18,123 bases of DNA from CAUZIZ01 sp963579905. Lineage in GTDB: Bacteria > Acidobacteriota > UBA6911 > RPQK01 > JAJDTT01. Position 1 is the stretch's first letter, and each line of letters starts with the position of its first letter. Positions 1 through 7,112 of the stretch are shown one piece after another. The notes beneath the pieces are model-generated. The model saw nothing but the letters and a program-made list of their open reading frames with translations, searched no databases and was not told where the DNA came from. The DNA is taken from positions 1 to 18,123 of the forward strand of contig CAUZIZ010000114.1 of NCBI GenBank assembly GCA_963579905.1, given 5' to 3'. A program made the translations under genes and the position numbers.

Positions 1-96
1 CTCTTCGAGAAAACCCCCATTTCACAGGCCTTTCAGGACATGGACTACATTACTCAGACTGGTGACATTTATAAACAGTTGATATTATTCGACTAA
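1..96 (+). CDS. C-terminal end of an unrecognised protein (partial)
   Basis: Reading frame 1 is open from the first base to a TAA at 94-96 and gives 31 residues ending ...TGDIYKQLILFD. The composition (mixed hydrophobic and charged, with aromatic residues) looks like the end of a real globular protein. It lies on the same strand and 66 bases upstream of the methyltransferase, so it is probably the previous gene of the same polysaccharide locus. I do not recognise the family. The start lies outside the window. Confidence 0.55.
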   Translation, partial: LFEKTPISQAFQDMDYITQTGDIYKQLILFD

Positions 97-162
97 CGCT
101 GGGACACTACTGATGCACTTCAAGAGCTTCGGTTGCAGCAAGAACCCCTATAGCAAGCCCGC

Positions 163-1419
163 ATGAAGACTCCCACCCTGAAAGACGTCGCTTCACAGAT
201 TTTTGGCTCAGAGCACCCTGAGGCGGAGGCGTCCTGGATAGACTATTGGGAAAAGAGCCCGGAACGGGCCCGAGAACTTCTTGGCACCTTTGAACCTCTT
301 ACCTGGTTCGATTTCAGAGGCAAACGGGTACTCGACATAGGATGCGGCATCGGAAGCCTGTCGGACATCCTCTCTGCTCGGGGCGCAGAGTACGTCGGTG
401 GTGACTATACCTTCCACGTGTTGCAGTTCGCCACTCCCGGTTCCGCGAAATCTTACCTTCAGTGTAATGGCATCAGCCTGCCCTTCCGCGACGGCTGCTT
501 CGATTACGTTTTTGCCTTCGACGTCATCGAGCATCTGGTTGGGGGTACCGGCTGGCAGCTGCAGTTTCTTCGTGAGCTTCGCAGGGTGCTTCGGCCCCTG
601 GGGATGATCCTTCTGACGACACCAAACTGGTGGTACCCCTACGAGGCGCACTCAGACCTCTTCTGCCCCCAGTACCTCCCGTCGCCGTTGCGCGATCCCT
701 ATGTCGCATGGCGCAATCCGGCATTTCTTCGCGAACACGGCTCCTTCTCCCACATTCGCTTGATGAAGCCCCTTACGCTGCGCCGATGCTTGCGGGAAAG
801 CGGACTGACCTTTCTCCATTCCTTTCCCTGTGGTCTGGACAAACGCGATTATTCGAAGCTTTTTCCCTTTCGTGGCCTGCTCGCCAAGCTAGGCTTGGGC
901 TGGCATCTACACGCTGAGTTCTGGGGAATTCTGGCCCGACAAGAAGCGCGCGAAAGGCTTCGGCTCAAACTAAAAAATCGGAGACCCCGCGGTCAAAATG
1001 AAGCCTGGGATGGGTCGCAAGGCGATTTTTCCCCGATTATCGATTTTGATCAGGGGACTTTCGCTAATCAGCTGGGGCTAGGCTGGTACGCGCGCGAGGA
1101 CGGCAGTCCTTCCCTGCGTTGGACCAAGCGAGAAGCCGTTTGCTATCTGGAAGCACGCCAATCCACTCCCTTTTTCCATCTCCATGGCTACAGCCCTCGA
1201 GAGAACCACTTTGAAGTCTGGGTGGACGGACAACGCATAGGCGAGCACTACATCCGGGCTGAGTCGGACTTTCGACTCCGCTTTCTGCTTCCCTTCGAAA
1301 GAACTGAAGACCGAATCTTTCGGGTGAGCCTGTGCTGCGATAAGGCCTTCCGACCGTCCGATTCAAGGGATGCAAGAGAGCTGGGTGTGATCGTCTTTTC
1401 CGCCGGGCTGAGGCCATGA
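163..1419 (+). CDS. SAM-dependent class I methyltransferase with C-terminal beta-rich domain
   Basis: 418 residues. It probably transfers a methyl group from S-adenosylmethionine to a sugar or lipid intermediate in envelope polysaccharide synthesis; the substrate is inferred only from the adjacent glycosyltransferase. The Rossmann core is clear: motif I VLDIGCGIG at residues 56-64, an acidic motif II region ending VGGDY at 78-82, and FDVIEHL at 119-125, as in the Methyltransf_11/23 type. The usual domain ends near residue 250. Residues about 290-418 form a second, beta-rich region with a Trp-rich GWYARED stretch, a VWVDGQRIG turn and the ending DARELGVIVFSAGLRP. I have seen similar modules on polysaccharide-locus proteins and suspect a carbohydrate-binding role. 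The ATG has only a weak ribosome site, but the downstream protein begins sensibly. Its stop overlaps the next start (ATGA), indicating an operon. Confidence 0.85.
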   Translation: MKTPTLKDVASQIFGSEHPEAEASWIDYWEKSPERARELLGTFEPLTWFDFRGKRVLDIGCGIGSLSDILSARGAEYVGGDYTFHVLQFATPGSAKSYLQCNGISLPFRDGCFDYVFAFDVIEHLVGGTGWQLQFLRELRRVLRPLGMILLTTPNWWYPYEAHSDLFCPQYLPSPLRDPYVAWRNPAFLREHGSFSHIRLMKPLTLRRCLRESGLTFLHSFPCGLDKRDYSKLFPFRGLLAKLGLGWHLHAEFWGILARQEARERLRLKLKNRRPRGQNEAWDGSQGDFSPIIDFDQGTFANQLGLGWYAREDGSPSLRWTKREAVCYLEARQSTPFFHLHGYSPRENHFEVWVDGQRIGEHYIRAESDFRLRFLLPFERTEDRIFRVSLCCDKAFRPSDSRDARELGVIVFSAGLRP

Positions 1420-3776
1420 TTCCAAGGCTAGTCCTATGCGTCCTGCTCCTGCCAGTACAGATCATCCTTGCCCTGGCCCTGGGCCTTTCGGAGTTCCTCC
1501 GGACCTTCTGGCCCGGCGCCGCCCAGAAGGACACCGATCCAGAGGGACAGCCGCCTGGGCGCCCCCTTTGTTCCATCATCATCCTGAATTGGAATGGCCG
1601 CCATTTGCTGCAAGAAAGTCTCCCAGCCGTGGAGCGGGCGGTTGCCTTCAGCCAGGCAGAACACGAAGTCATCCTGGTGGACAACGGGAGTTCTGATGAC
1701 AGTCTGGCATGGGTTCAGACTCACCATCCCAACGTCGGGATTGTCCCTTTGGAGAAGAACATCGGCTTCGGTGAAGGGAACAATCGAGGAGTCGAGGAGG
1801 CCCGCCACAAAATCATAGTTCTTCTGAACAACGACATGATTGTGGCAGAGGATTTTCTTCCTCCTTTACTCGAGCCCTTTTCCGACGGACGTGTTTTCGC
1901 AGTCTCCAGCCAAATTGTCTTCCCTGCAGGTAAGCGGAGGCAGGAAACCGGAAATGCCCAGGGCCGACTCAGACGGGGATTTCTTCACCTGTCTCATGAA
2001 CCACTGTTGCCCTGTCACTCGACGCGACGATTCCTGCCGGTACTTTGGGCCGGAGGGGGATCCTCTGCCTTTCTCCGAGAGCGTTTTCTGGAGTTGGGCG
2101 GATTCTCCACCCTCTTTTCACCTTGCTACGTCGAGGACACTGATATCGGGTACCGAGCCTGGCGGAGGGGCTGGAGAGTGCTCCTGGCGGCCGAGAGCAT
2201 CGTTCTGCACAAGCACCGCAGCACTAGTGCCAGAGTCTACACTGACAAGCAGATCAAGCAACTCATCGAAGAACGGAAACTCTGGTACCTCTGGAAAAAC
2301 TTCCAATGGCGCACCCTGTGGTCCCACTTCCTCCTCTTTCCGATTCACGTGACACACGAGATGAGCCTCAAAGGCTACCTTCGAGCACTTCGAAAACTTC
2401 CGCAAATCTTCTACCTGAGAATGACCGAAGCTCGACGCTCCATGAGCGACTCGACGATTCTGGAATGGACGACCAGACCGCTCTCCTATTTGCAACAGGG
2501 TGACTTGCACACCCGATTGTTCCCGGCTCAGCAGGAGCGGCTGCGGATCCTGGTTGTGAGTGCGTATCTCCCTCATTTGGGCTACCACGGAGGAGCCGGT
2601 CGAGTCTTTCAGCTGATCCGCCAAGTGTCCCGAAAACACGACATTACCCTTCTGACTTTCGTCGAAAGCGACAAAGAGCGAGAGCAGTTCTCACAAATCA
2701 CGCCCTATTGCCGCCGGCTGGAGCACGTCTACCGGGGCGCCTACTCTCCTGTCTCTTCCTTTCCCTACGAGCCCTTCGAAGAGTTCAACTGTCTGGACCT
2801 AAAATTGAAGATGGAGGAACTTCTGGCAGAAGAGGATTTCGACGTGGTTCACTTCGAATGGGCTCAAATGGTCCAGTACGCGGACCTCGTTCCCGCCGAA
2901 ACCAAACGCCTTCTCACCGAAATCGAGGTCAACTACGCGGCTCACTTCACCCGGATCAAGGTGGAGAGGCGCTCCGCTGCCAAGGTGAAAAAATTCTATG
3001 ACACCCTTCAAACACTCTATCGAGAGCTCGAACTCTGCCGCAGGGTTGATCACATCATCTGTGTAACCGACCTCGATCGGGACTATCTTGGCGGGTTCCT
3101 GCCCAGGGAACAGCTCGAAGTGGTGAATACGGGTGTGGACACGAAGTATTTCGCCTATGACGACTCCGGGATCGAACCGAACAGCCTGGTTTTCGTGGGC
3201 GCCTTCCGCCACGATCCCAACCTCGATGCAATGGCTTATTTTTGCGAGGAGATTCTTCCAGGAATCCTCATCAGCCAACCCGACGCTCAGCTCTACATCG
3301 TTGGCTCCTCCCCGCCAGCATCGATCCAAGATCTGGCCGATCATCCCCGGATAACCGTTACAGGCTTCGTACCCGACATTCGGGACTACTACCGTAAGGC
3401 TCAAGTAGTTGTGGTTCCTCTGCGAACGGGCGTCGGAATCCGAGGGAAGATCCTGGAGGCATGGTCCGTGGGTAAGGCAGTCGTCGCTACCTCGCTGGCC
3501 TGTCAGGGCATTCGAGCCGTTCACGGGAAGAACATCCTCATCGCCGACCGACCCGAAGACTTCAGCGCCTGGACGACCGCGCTGCTGCGTCAACCAGATT
3601 TCGCCGCCGAACTAGGCCGCGCCGGAAGAAAGACCGTCGAAGAACTCTATGACTGGGAAGCGATTGGAGAGCAGATGAGTCTCTTCTATGAATCGATCGT
3701 CCCTCGAGGGGTGCAGATCGCAGATCACAGTTTGCTGAGGAGGACACCGTCAGATCGTAAGGCTATCGAACACTGA
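1416..3776 (+). CDS. Bifunctional glycosyltransferase, GT2 fused to GT4
   Basis: 786 residues with two complete transferase modules. Residues about 4-30 are one hydrophobic segment that could anchor the protein in the inner membrane. The GT2 (GT-A fold) module follows at about 50-300: SIIILNWNG at 53-61, LVDNGSSDD at 87-95, the metal-site LLNND at 136-140, and VEDTDIGYR at 239-247, which supplies the likely catalytic acid. This resembles rhamnosyltransferase-like GT2 enzymes. A linker leads to a GT4 (GT-B fold) module at about 376-775: LRILVVSAYLP at 376-386, a Gly-rich HGGAGR turn, and the donor-binding RTGVGIRGKILEAWSVGK near 668-685. It probably adds two sugars in succession to an O-antigen, capsule or similar glycan on the cytoplasmic face. 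The donors cannot be read from the sequence. Translation is probably coupled to the upstream methyltransferase through the 4-base overlap; a short GAGG lies just before the ATG. Confidence 0.88.
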   Translation: MIPRLVLCVLLLPVQIILALALGLSEFLRTFWPGAAQKDTDPEGQPPGRPLCSIIILNWNGRHLLQESLPAVERAVAFSQAEHEVILVDNGSSDDSLAWVQTHHPNVGIVPLEKNIGFGEGNNRGVEEARHKIIVLLNNDMIVAEDFLPPLLEPFSDGRVFAVSSQIVFPAGKRRQETGNAQGRLRRGFLHLSHEPLLPCHSTRRFLPVLWAGGGSSAFLRERFLELGGFSTLFSPCYVEDTDIGYRAWRRGWRVLLAAESIVLHKHRSTSARVYTDKQIKQLIEERKLWYLWKNFQWRTLWSHFLLFPIHVTHEMSLKGYLRALRKLPQIFYLRMTEARRSMSDSTILEWTTRPLSYLQQGDLHTRLFPAQQERLRILVVSAYLPHLGYHGGAGRVFQLIRQVSRKHDITLLTFVESDKEREQFSQITPYCRRLEHVYRGAYSPVSSFPYEPFEEFNCLDLKLKMEELLAEEDFDVVHFEWAQMVQYADLVPAETKRLLTEIEVNYAAHFTRIKVERRSAAKVKKFYDTLQTLYRELELCRRVDHIICVTDLDRDYLGGFLPREQLEVVNTGVDTKYFAYDDSGIEPNSLVFVGAFRHDPNLDAMAYFCEEILPGILISQPDAQLYIVGSSPPASIQDLADHPRITVTGFVPDIRDYYRKAQVVVVPLRTGVGIRGKILEAWSVGKAVVATSLACQGIRAVHGKNILIADRPEDFSAWTTALLRQPDFAAELGRAGRKTVEELYDWEAIGEQMSLFYESIVPRGVQIADHSLLRRTPSDRKAIEH

Positions 3777-3884
3777 GTGCTAAGTACACCATTTCATAAA
3801 TACGATGATGCTTGCGGATCTGGCCTATGAGGCGAGATCACGGCAGGAGGAGGGCAGGGAGCACTCAGATTCGGGAAAATTTCG

Positions 3885-4277
3885 CTATTCGACTGGGTCC
3901 GAGGAGGAATGGAGATGGGCTAGCTTCCACTCTCCGTCTTCCCGATGGTAGATCTCTGTCCAGCGCCCTGTTTGTCGCAGGAAGTCATCTTTCATCTGGT
4001 AGGCCATCAGGTACTGGGAGGTGATCCAAGCGACATCTCCTTCAACTTCAATCTGTATGTTCTCGGTAAACAGCGTTAGTTCCTGTATCTGAGCAAAATA
4101 CTGCTGAAGAGTATTCTCGAAAGTCTTGAAGTCCGAGAAGCGGGGAGGCGGCACCGTATTGAAGACGACAACTTCTTCGGAGTAGAGCCTCCGCAGGTTG
4201 CCCAGACTCATCTGCTGCCACGCCTTTACATGGTCACGGTGCAAGCTCAGTAGGATCTCTCTTGGATTGTTGCGCAT
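3885..4277 (-). CDS. SnoaL/NTF2-like domain protein
   Basis: 130 residues, the usual size of one NTF2-like cone-fold domain. It starts with helices (residues about 5-30, including HRDHVKAWQQMSLGNLRRLY) and continues with EEVVVFNTVPPPRF. The second half is a strand-rich run with VEGDVAWITSQYLMAY and GRWTEIYHREDGEWKLAHLHSS, the pattern of the SnoaL-like/DUF4440 group. Members range from isomerases and dehydratases to small-ligand binders and stress proteins, so no reaction can be assigned. The gene stands alone on the minus strand, convergent with the glycosyltransferase, with 108 bases between stops and no clear terminator hairpin. The ATG lacks a good Shine-Dalgarno. A TATA-like CATATAG just upstream may mean a very short leader. 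Confidence 0.8.
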   Translation of the reverse strand: MRNNPREILLSLHRDHVKAWQQMSLGNLRRLYSEEVVVFNTVPPPRFSDFKTFENTLQQYFAQIQELTLFTENIQIEVEGDVAWITSQYLMAYQMKDDFLRQTGRWTEIYHREDGEWKLAHLHSSSDPVE

Positions 4278-4317
4278 TAGCTATATGCATTTGAGCACAT
4301 GGAAAGATAACAGATAT

Positions 4318-4524
4318 TCACTCCGATTTCCAGCCCGGCTCATACAGCCCCGACCGCCCAGTAGGCTGCAGTTCACTCATCGTAGAATCCAAGTAGAATC
4401 CAATGGGTACACCCCAGAGGTTGATAGAGCCGCTCCGCCGCCTATGCTCCAGGTGGAGATCCCCTGTGGGTGAAGAGACATCCTCTCTGACGATGAAGCG
4501 CTTTCCCACCGCCTCCATCTGCAT
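4318..4524 (-). CDS. Possible small protein, unrecognised
   Basis: A 68-residue frame begins ATGCAGATGGAG and ends with TGA at 4318-4320. It starts VGKRFIVREDVSSPTG after the first five residues and contains a NLWGVPIGFYLD stretch. The sequence does not look random and the ORF lies outside any other gene, divergent from the Ku remnant. Against it: the upstream region offers only a weak GAGAG ribosome site, I recognise no family, and the same frame runs open further upstream into the Ku gene. It may instead be eroded coding DNA. An alternative start is the second ATG at 4518. Confidence 0.25.
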   Translation of the reverse strand: MQMEAVGKRFIVREDVSSPTGDLHLEHRRRSGSINLWGVPIGFYLDSTMSELQPTGRSGLYEPGWKSE

Positions 4525-4535
4525 AACTCTCGGCC

Positions 4536-4544
4536 TGATATGAT
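4536..4544 (+). promoter_or_regulatory. Candidate extended -10 promoter for the Ku remnant
   Basis: TGaTATGAT is a good match to the extended -10 form (TGn then TATAAT-like). It lies 32 bases before the GTG start of the Ku frame, which would give a leader of about 25 bases carrying the AAGGAGG ribosome site. No convincing -35 box is present, which is tolerated for extended -10 promoters. Confidence 0.4.
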
Positions 4545-4576
4545 AAGATGCCTGCCGGCATCCAAGGAGGTCCAGC

Positions 4577-5429
4577 GTGCCAGGACTCTGGTCAGGATCG
4601 ATTACGTTCGGCTTGGTTTCGATTCCCGTAAGGCTTGAGGTATCGCAACACAGAAAGAATCTTGGATTCAACCCGCTGCATCAGGACTGCCTCCAAAGGA
4701 TCAATCAAAAATACCATGCACCACATGTGAAGCGGATGTCGAGCGTAGCGAATTGGTCAGAGGCTATGAGTTCGAGAAGGGTCGCTACACCGTTGTCGAT
4801 CCTGCAGATTTCGAAGCCGCCGACGGAGAGGCCTCTTGGCACATCGAGGTAGTTGCTTTCGTCGAGCACTCAGAGCTCAGACCTGAACATCAGAACCGCA
4901 CCTATTACCTGATTCCAGAAGAAGGAAGTGATTAGAGTCAAAGAGTTACGTCCTGCTGCTGCAGGCCATGCAGGAGATGGATCGGGTTGCTCTGGCGCGC
5001 TTCATCATGAGGGGCAAGGAATATGTGTCGGCCTTGGTACCGGCTGAGGGTGGCTTGATGCTTCATATTCTTTTTCACCAAGGCGAGTTTAAGCACATCG
5101 CTGACGTAGTGCATCTCCCTCCGGTTGAACTCAAAGAAAAGGAGCTGGATCTGGCGAGACAGATTGTCGAGAATCTCACCGAAGAATTCTCGGAGGACCT
5201 CCTCGTCGGCGACTACCGTGAACGATTGCTGGAAATCATCCGTTCCAAGGTCGAAGGGGAAAAGGCCACCACGATCCAGCAGCGCAAGCCGGCAAAGCTA
5301 ATCAACCTCATGGACGCCTTGAAGCGCAGCCTGGCGGCGACTGCCCCCAAGAGACCGGCCGCCCGAATGCAGGCCCAGGCCCGCCCTGCCCGTGTGAAGG
5401 CGCGAGCAGGAGCTGCAAAGCGGACCTAA
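4577..5429 (+). pseudogene. ku: Ku protein (non-homologous end joining), frameshifted twice
   Basis: Prokaryotic Ku forms a homodimeric ring that loads on double-strand DNA ends and recruits a ligase, usually LigD. The start is a GTG with AAGGAGG six bases upstream, giving PGLWSGSITFGLVSIPVRL, the hallmark Ku N-terminus. Frame is lost near 4715-4718: one T seems missing, so expected KYHC-TTCEADVERSELVRG continues in the next frame from the TGC at 4717. That frame runs to TAG at 4933-4935. The third frame resumes with SYVLLLQAMQEMDRVALARF, after an apparent 8-base insertion (about 4933-4940) between the codons of an expected DKSYV. The rest is intact, including KPAKLINLMDALKRSL and a basic Ala/Arg/Lys-rich tail. 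All core parts of a roughly 280-residue Ku survive across three frames, so the decay is recent or the breaks are sequence errors. No ligD gene lies in the window. Confidence 0.9.
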
Positions 5430-5430
5430 G

Positions 5431-6312
5431 ATGCTTCGCTACTTTAGGGAAAAAGAAGTTAGCCAAATTCTGGGTATCAAACCCGGTCGCCTTAAGTATT
5501 GGAAACAAATCGGCCTGGTAGCGCCGTCCCTACGAGAGGGCATCCCCTGCTACGATTTTCAGGATCTGATCCATCTGAAAACCACCCAGGGACTGATCGC
5601 TTGTGGTCTGCCCGCAACCTCTCTGAAGCAGAGCCTTGATTCACTGAAGAGAAGGATTCCGGATGTAGGCAGAAATCTCAATAGCCAGCGAGTCTATGCT
5701 TTCGGAAACCGGATTTTGGTTCGCCACCGAAACCAGCTGATGGACACCCAGTCGGGGCAGATGGTCTTCGAGTTTGATGTGGCGGATCTTGCGGAGTCCG
5801 CCTCGGAGCGGGTAGTGAATTTCAGTTCCTCGAAAACCGCCGAAGAGTGGTTCGGAGAGGGCCTTCGCCACGACTCACCCGAGGGAAGTTTCTCGCTTGC
5901 GCTCGGAGCCTATGAATCAGCGATCCAGGTCGATCCCAATTATGTTGATGCCTACGTCAACATAGGCACGCTGTATTACGATCGGAAGAAGTTTGAAAAG
6001 GCTCAACGCTATTATCGTCAGGCTATCGCTCGAGACCCTCACCACGCCAAGGCCTCTTTCAATCTGGGAAACGTGCTGGATGAACTCGGCTGCACCGATA
6101 AGGCGATTGAACTCTACGAAAAGGCCATCGAAGTGGACTCGACTTTCTCGGACGCGTACTTCAATCTGGCAACAGCCTGCGAAAAACTCGGTACTCAAGA
6201 TAAGGCAATCAAGTACTGGACCGGCTATCTTGAACTGGACCCCGATAGTCGACACGCCGATTTCTCCCGGAGGCGCCTGAAGCTTCTTCAATCTTTGTCT
6301 CTGACATCCTAA
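5431..6312 (+). CDS. MerR-family HTH regulator fused to TPR repeats
   Basis: 293 residues, probably a cytoplasmic transcription regulator. Residues 3-70 form a MerR-type winged helix-turn-helix: REKEVSQILGIKPGRLKYW, then a wing with IPCYDFQDLIHLK. Instead of the usual dimerisation coiled coil and metal or drug domain, a short beta-rich linker (about 85-116, with VYAFGNRILVRHRNQ and a SGQMVFEFD ending) leads to about four tetratricopeptide repeats at 137-272, for example AYVNIGTLYYDRKKFEKAQRYYRQAI. The TPRs presumably bind a partner protein or mediate assembly; the inducer is unknown. The ATG lies one base after the TAA of the Ku frame, with no strong ribosome site next to it. This suggests it was translated by coupling to Ku when that gene was intact. 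The next gene starts 101 bases after its stop. Confidence 0.85.
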   Translation: MLRYFREKEVSQILGIKPGRLKYWKQIGLVAPSLREGIPCYDFQDLIHLKTTQGLIACGLPATSLKQSLDSLKRRIPDVGRNLNSQRVYAFGNRILVRHRNQLMDTQSGQMVFEFDVADLAESASERVVNFSSSKTAEEWFGEGLRHDSPEGSFSLALGAYESAIQVDPNYVDAYVNIGTLYYDRKKFEKAQRYYRQAIARDPHHAKASFNLGNVLDELGCTDKAIELYEKAIEVDSTFSDAYFNLATACEKLGTQDKAIKYWTGYLELDPDSRHADFSRRRLKLLQSLSLTS

Positions 6313-6413
6313 GCGCGTTAGCGTCCCCAAGAAGATCATGAAGTCCAAACCGTTTCTCATCGCAAGGCCTTTTGCTCCCCGCCCCAAAACGCGAAACGAA
6401 CGCTTATAAAGAA

Positions 6414-7112
6414 ATGGCCGACCCACTAGACTATTCCAAGGTGGAAAAGAGACCGCAAGCGATCAGCCGGGCGATGGAAGACTACCTAAAGACGATCTAC
6501 CAGCAGGTAAGCCACGATGGCAGGATCTCGACATCAAAACTGGCCGAGGCCATGACCTGTTCTCCTGCCAGCGTGACCAACATGCTGCAAAAGCTGTCCG
6601 ATTTGACACTGGTAGAATACACGCCCTACCAAGGCGTCAGCATGACACCTGCCGGGGCAAGGATCGCACTCGAGATCATTCGCCATCACCGCCTCCTCGA
6701 GCTCTATCTCTCTGAGATCCTTGGTTATACCTGGGACAAGGTTCACGCCGAAGCAGATCGGCTCGAACACGTCATTTCAGAGGAGTTTGAAGAGAAGATC
6801 GACGAAGCCCTGGGGCGCCCGAGCAAGGACCCCCACGGTCACCCCATTCCAACCAAGGACGGCAAGATTGACCTCAAGCACGCCGCCACTCTCTGGGAAG
6901 TGGCCGAGGGCCAGACTGTCCTGGTGCAAAGAGTGAGCGATCACAACCCGGAAGTCCTTCGTTATCTCGCCTCAATCGGCATCTATCCGGAAGTGACCCT
7001 CGAGGTCGTTAAACGATCTCCATTCAACGGTCCACTCTATGTTCAGGTCAAGGGGGAGGAGCATGGGCTGAGTGAGGAGCTGGCCCAGCAGATCAACGTG
7101 GCTGAGCCATGA
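6414..7112 (+). CDS. DtxR/MntR-family metal-dependent repressor
   Basis: 232 residues from this ATG; a TTG at 6372 in the same frame would add 14 poorly conserved residues. The family represses metal uptake genes when Mn(II) or Fe(II) is bound. The order is: winged-helix DNA-binding domain (about 20-85, TSKLAEAMTCSPASVTNMLQ), metal-binding and dimerisation domain (about 88-155), and a FeoA/SH3-like C-terminal domain (about 162-228, ending in GPLYVQVKGEEHGLS). By alignment from memory with DtxR, site 1 ligands are kept (H92, E96, H111), as are E118 and H119. The DtxR positions M10 and C102 are D23 and D115 here. Acidic residues at these places are typical of the Mn-sensing MntR, so Mn(II) is the better guess. 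The stop overlaps the acyl-CoA synthetase start (ATGA). Confidence 0.87.
   Translation: MADPLDYSKVEKRPQAISRAMEDYLKTIYQQVSHDGRISTSKLAEAMTCSPASVTNMLQKLSDLTLVEYTPYQGVSMTPAGARIALEIIRHHRLLELYLSEILGYTWDKVHAEADRLEHVISEEFEEKIDEALGRPSKDPHGHPIPTKDGKIDLKHAATLWEVAEGQTVLVQRVSDHNPEVLRYLASIGIYPEVTLEVVKRSPFNGPLYVQVKGEEHGLSEELAQQINVAEP

Noticed and set aside
2799..3593. A 264-codon open frame on the minus strand inside the glycosyltransferase gene
   Set aside because: It is an antisense shadow of the GT4 module, which shows clear family motifs; the antisense product shows none.
3773..3868. CTGAGTGCT (3773-3781) and AGCACTCAG (3860-3868), a 9-bp inverted repeat after the glycosyltransferase
   Set aside because: The arms are 78 bases apart, no T-run follows, and 9 bp could occur by chance in a window of this length. 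It is not convincing as a terminator.
4612..4632. T-loop-like GGTTTCGATTCCCG resembling a tRNA
   Set aside because: It lies inside the conserved Ku N-terminal coding sequence and no matching acceptor or anticodon arms surround it.
4700..4970. Programmed ribosomal frameshifting as the explanation for the split Ku gene
   Set aside because: No slippery heptamer or following structure is seen, one break is an 8-base insertion, and a TAG ends the second frame before the third resumes. Mutation or sequence error is simpler.
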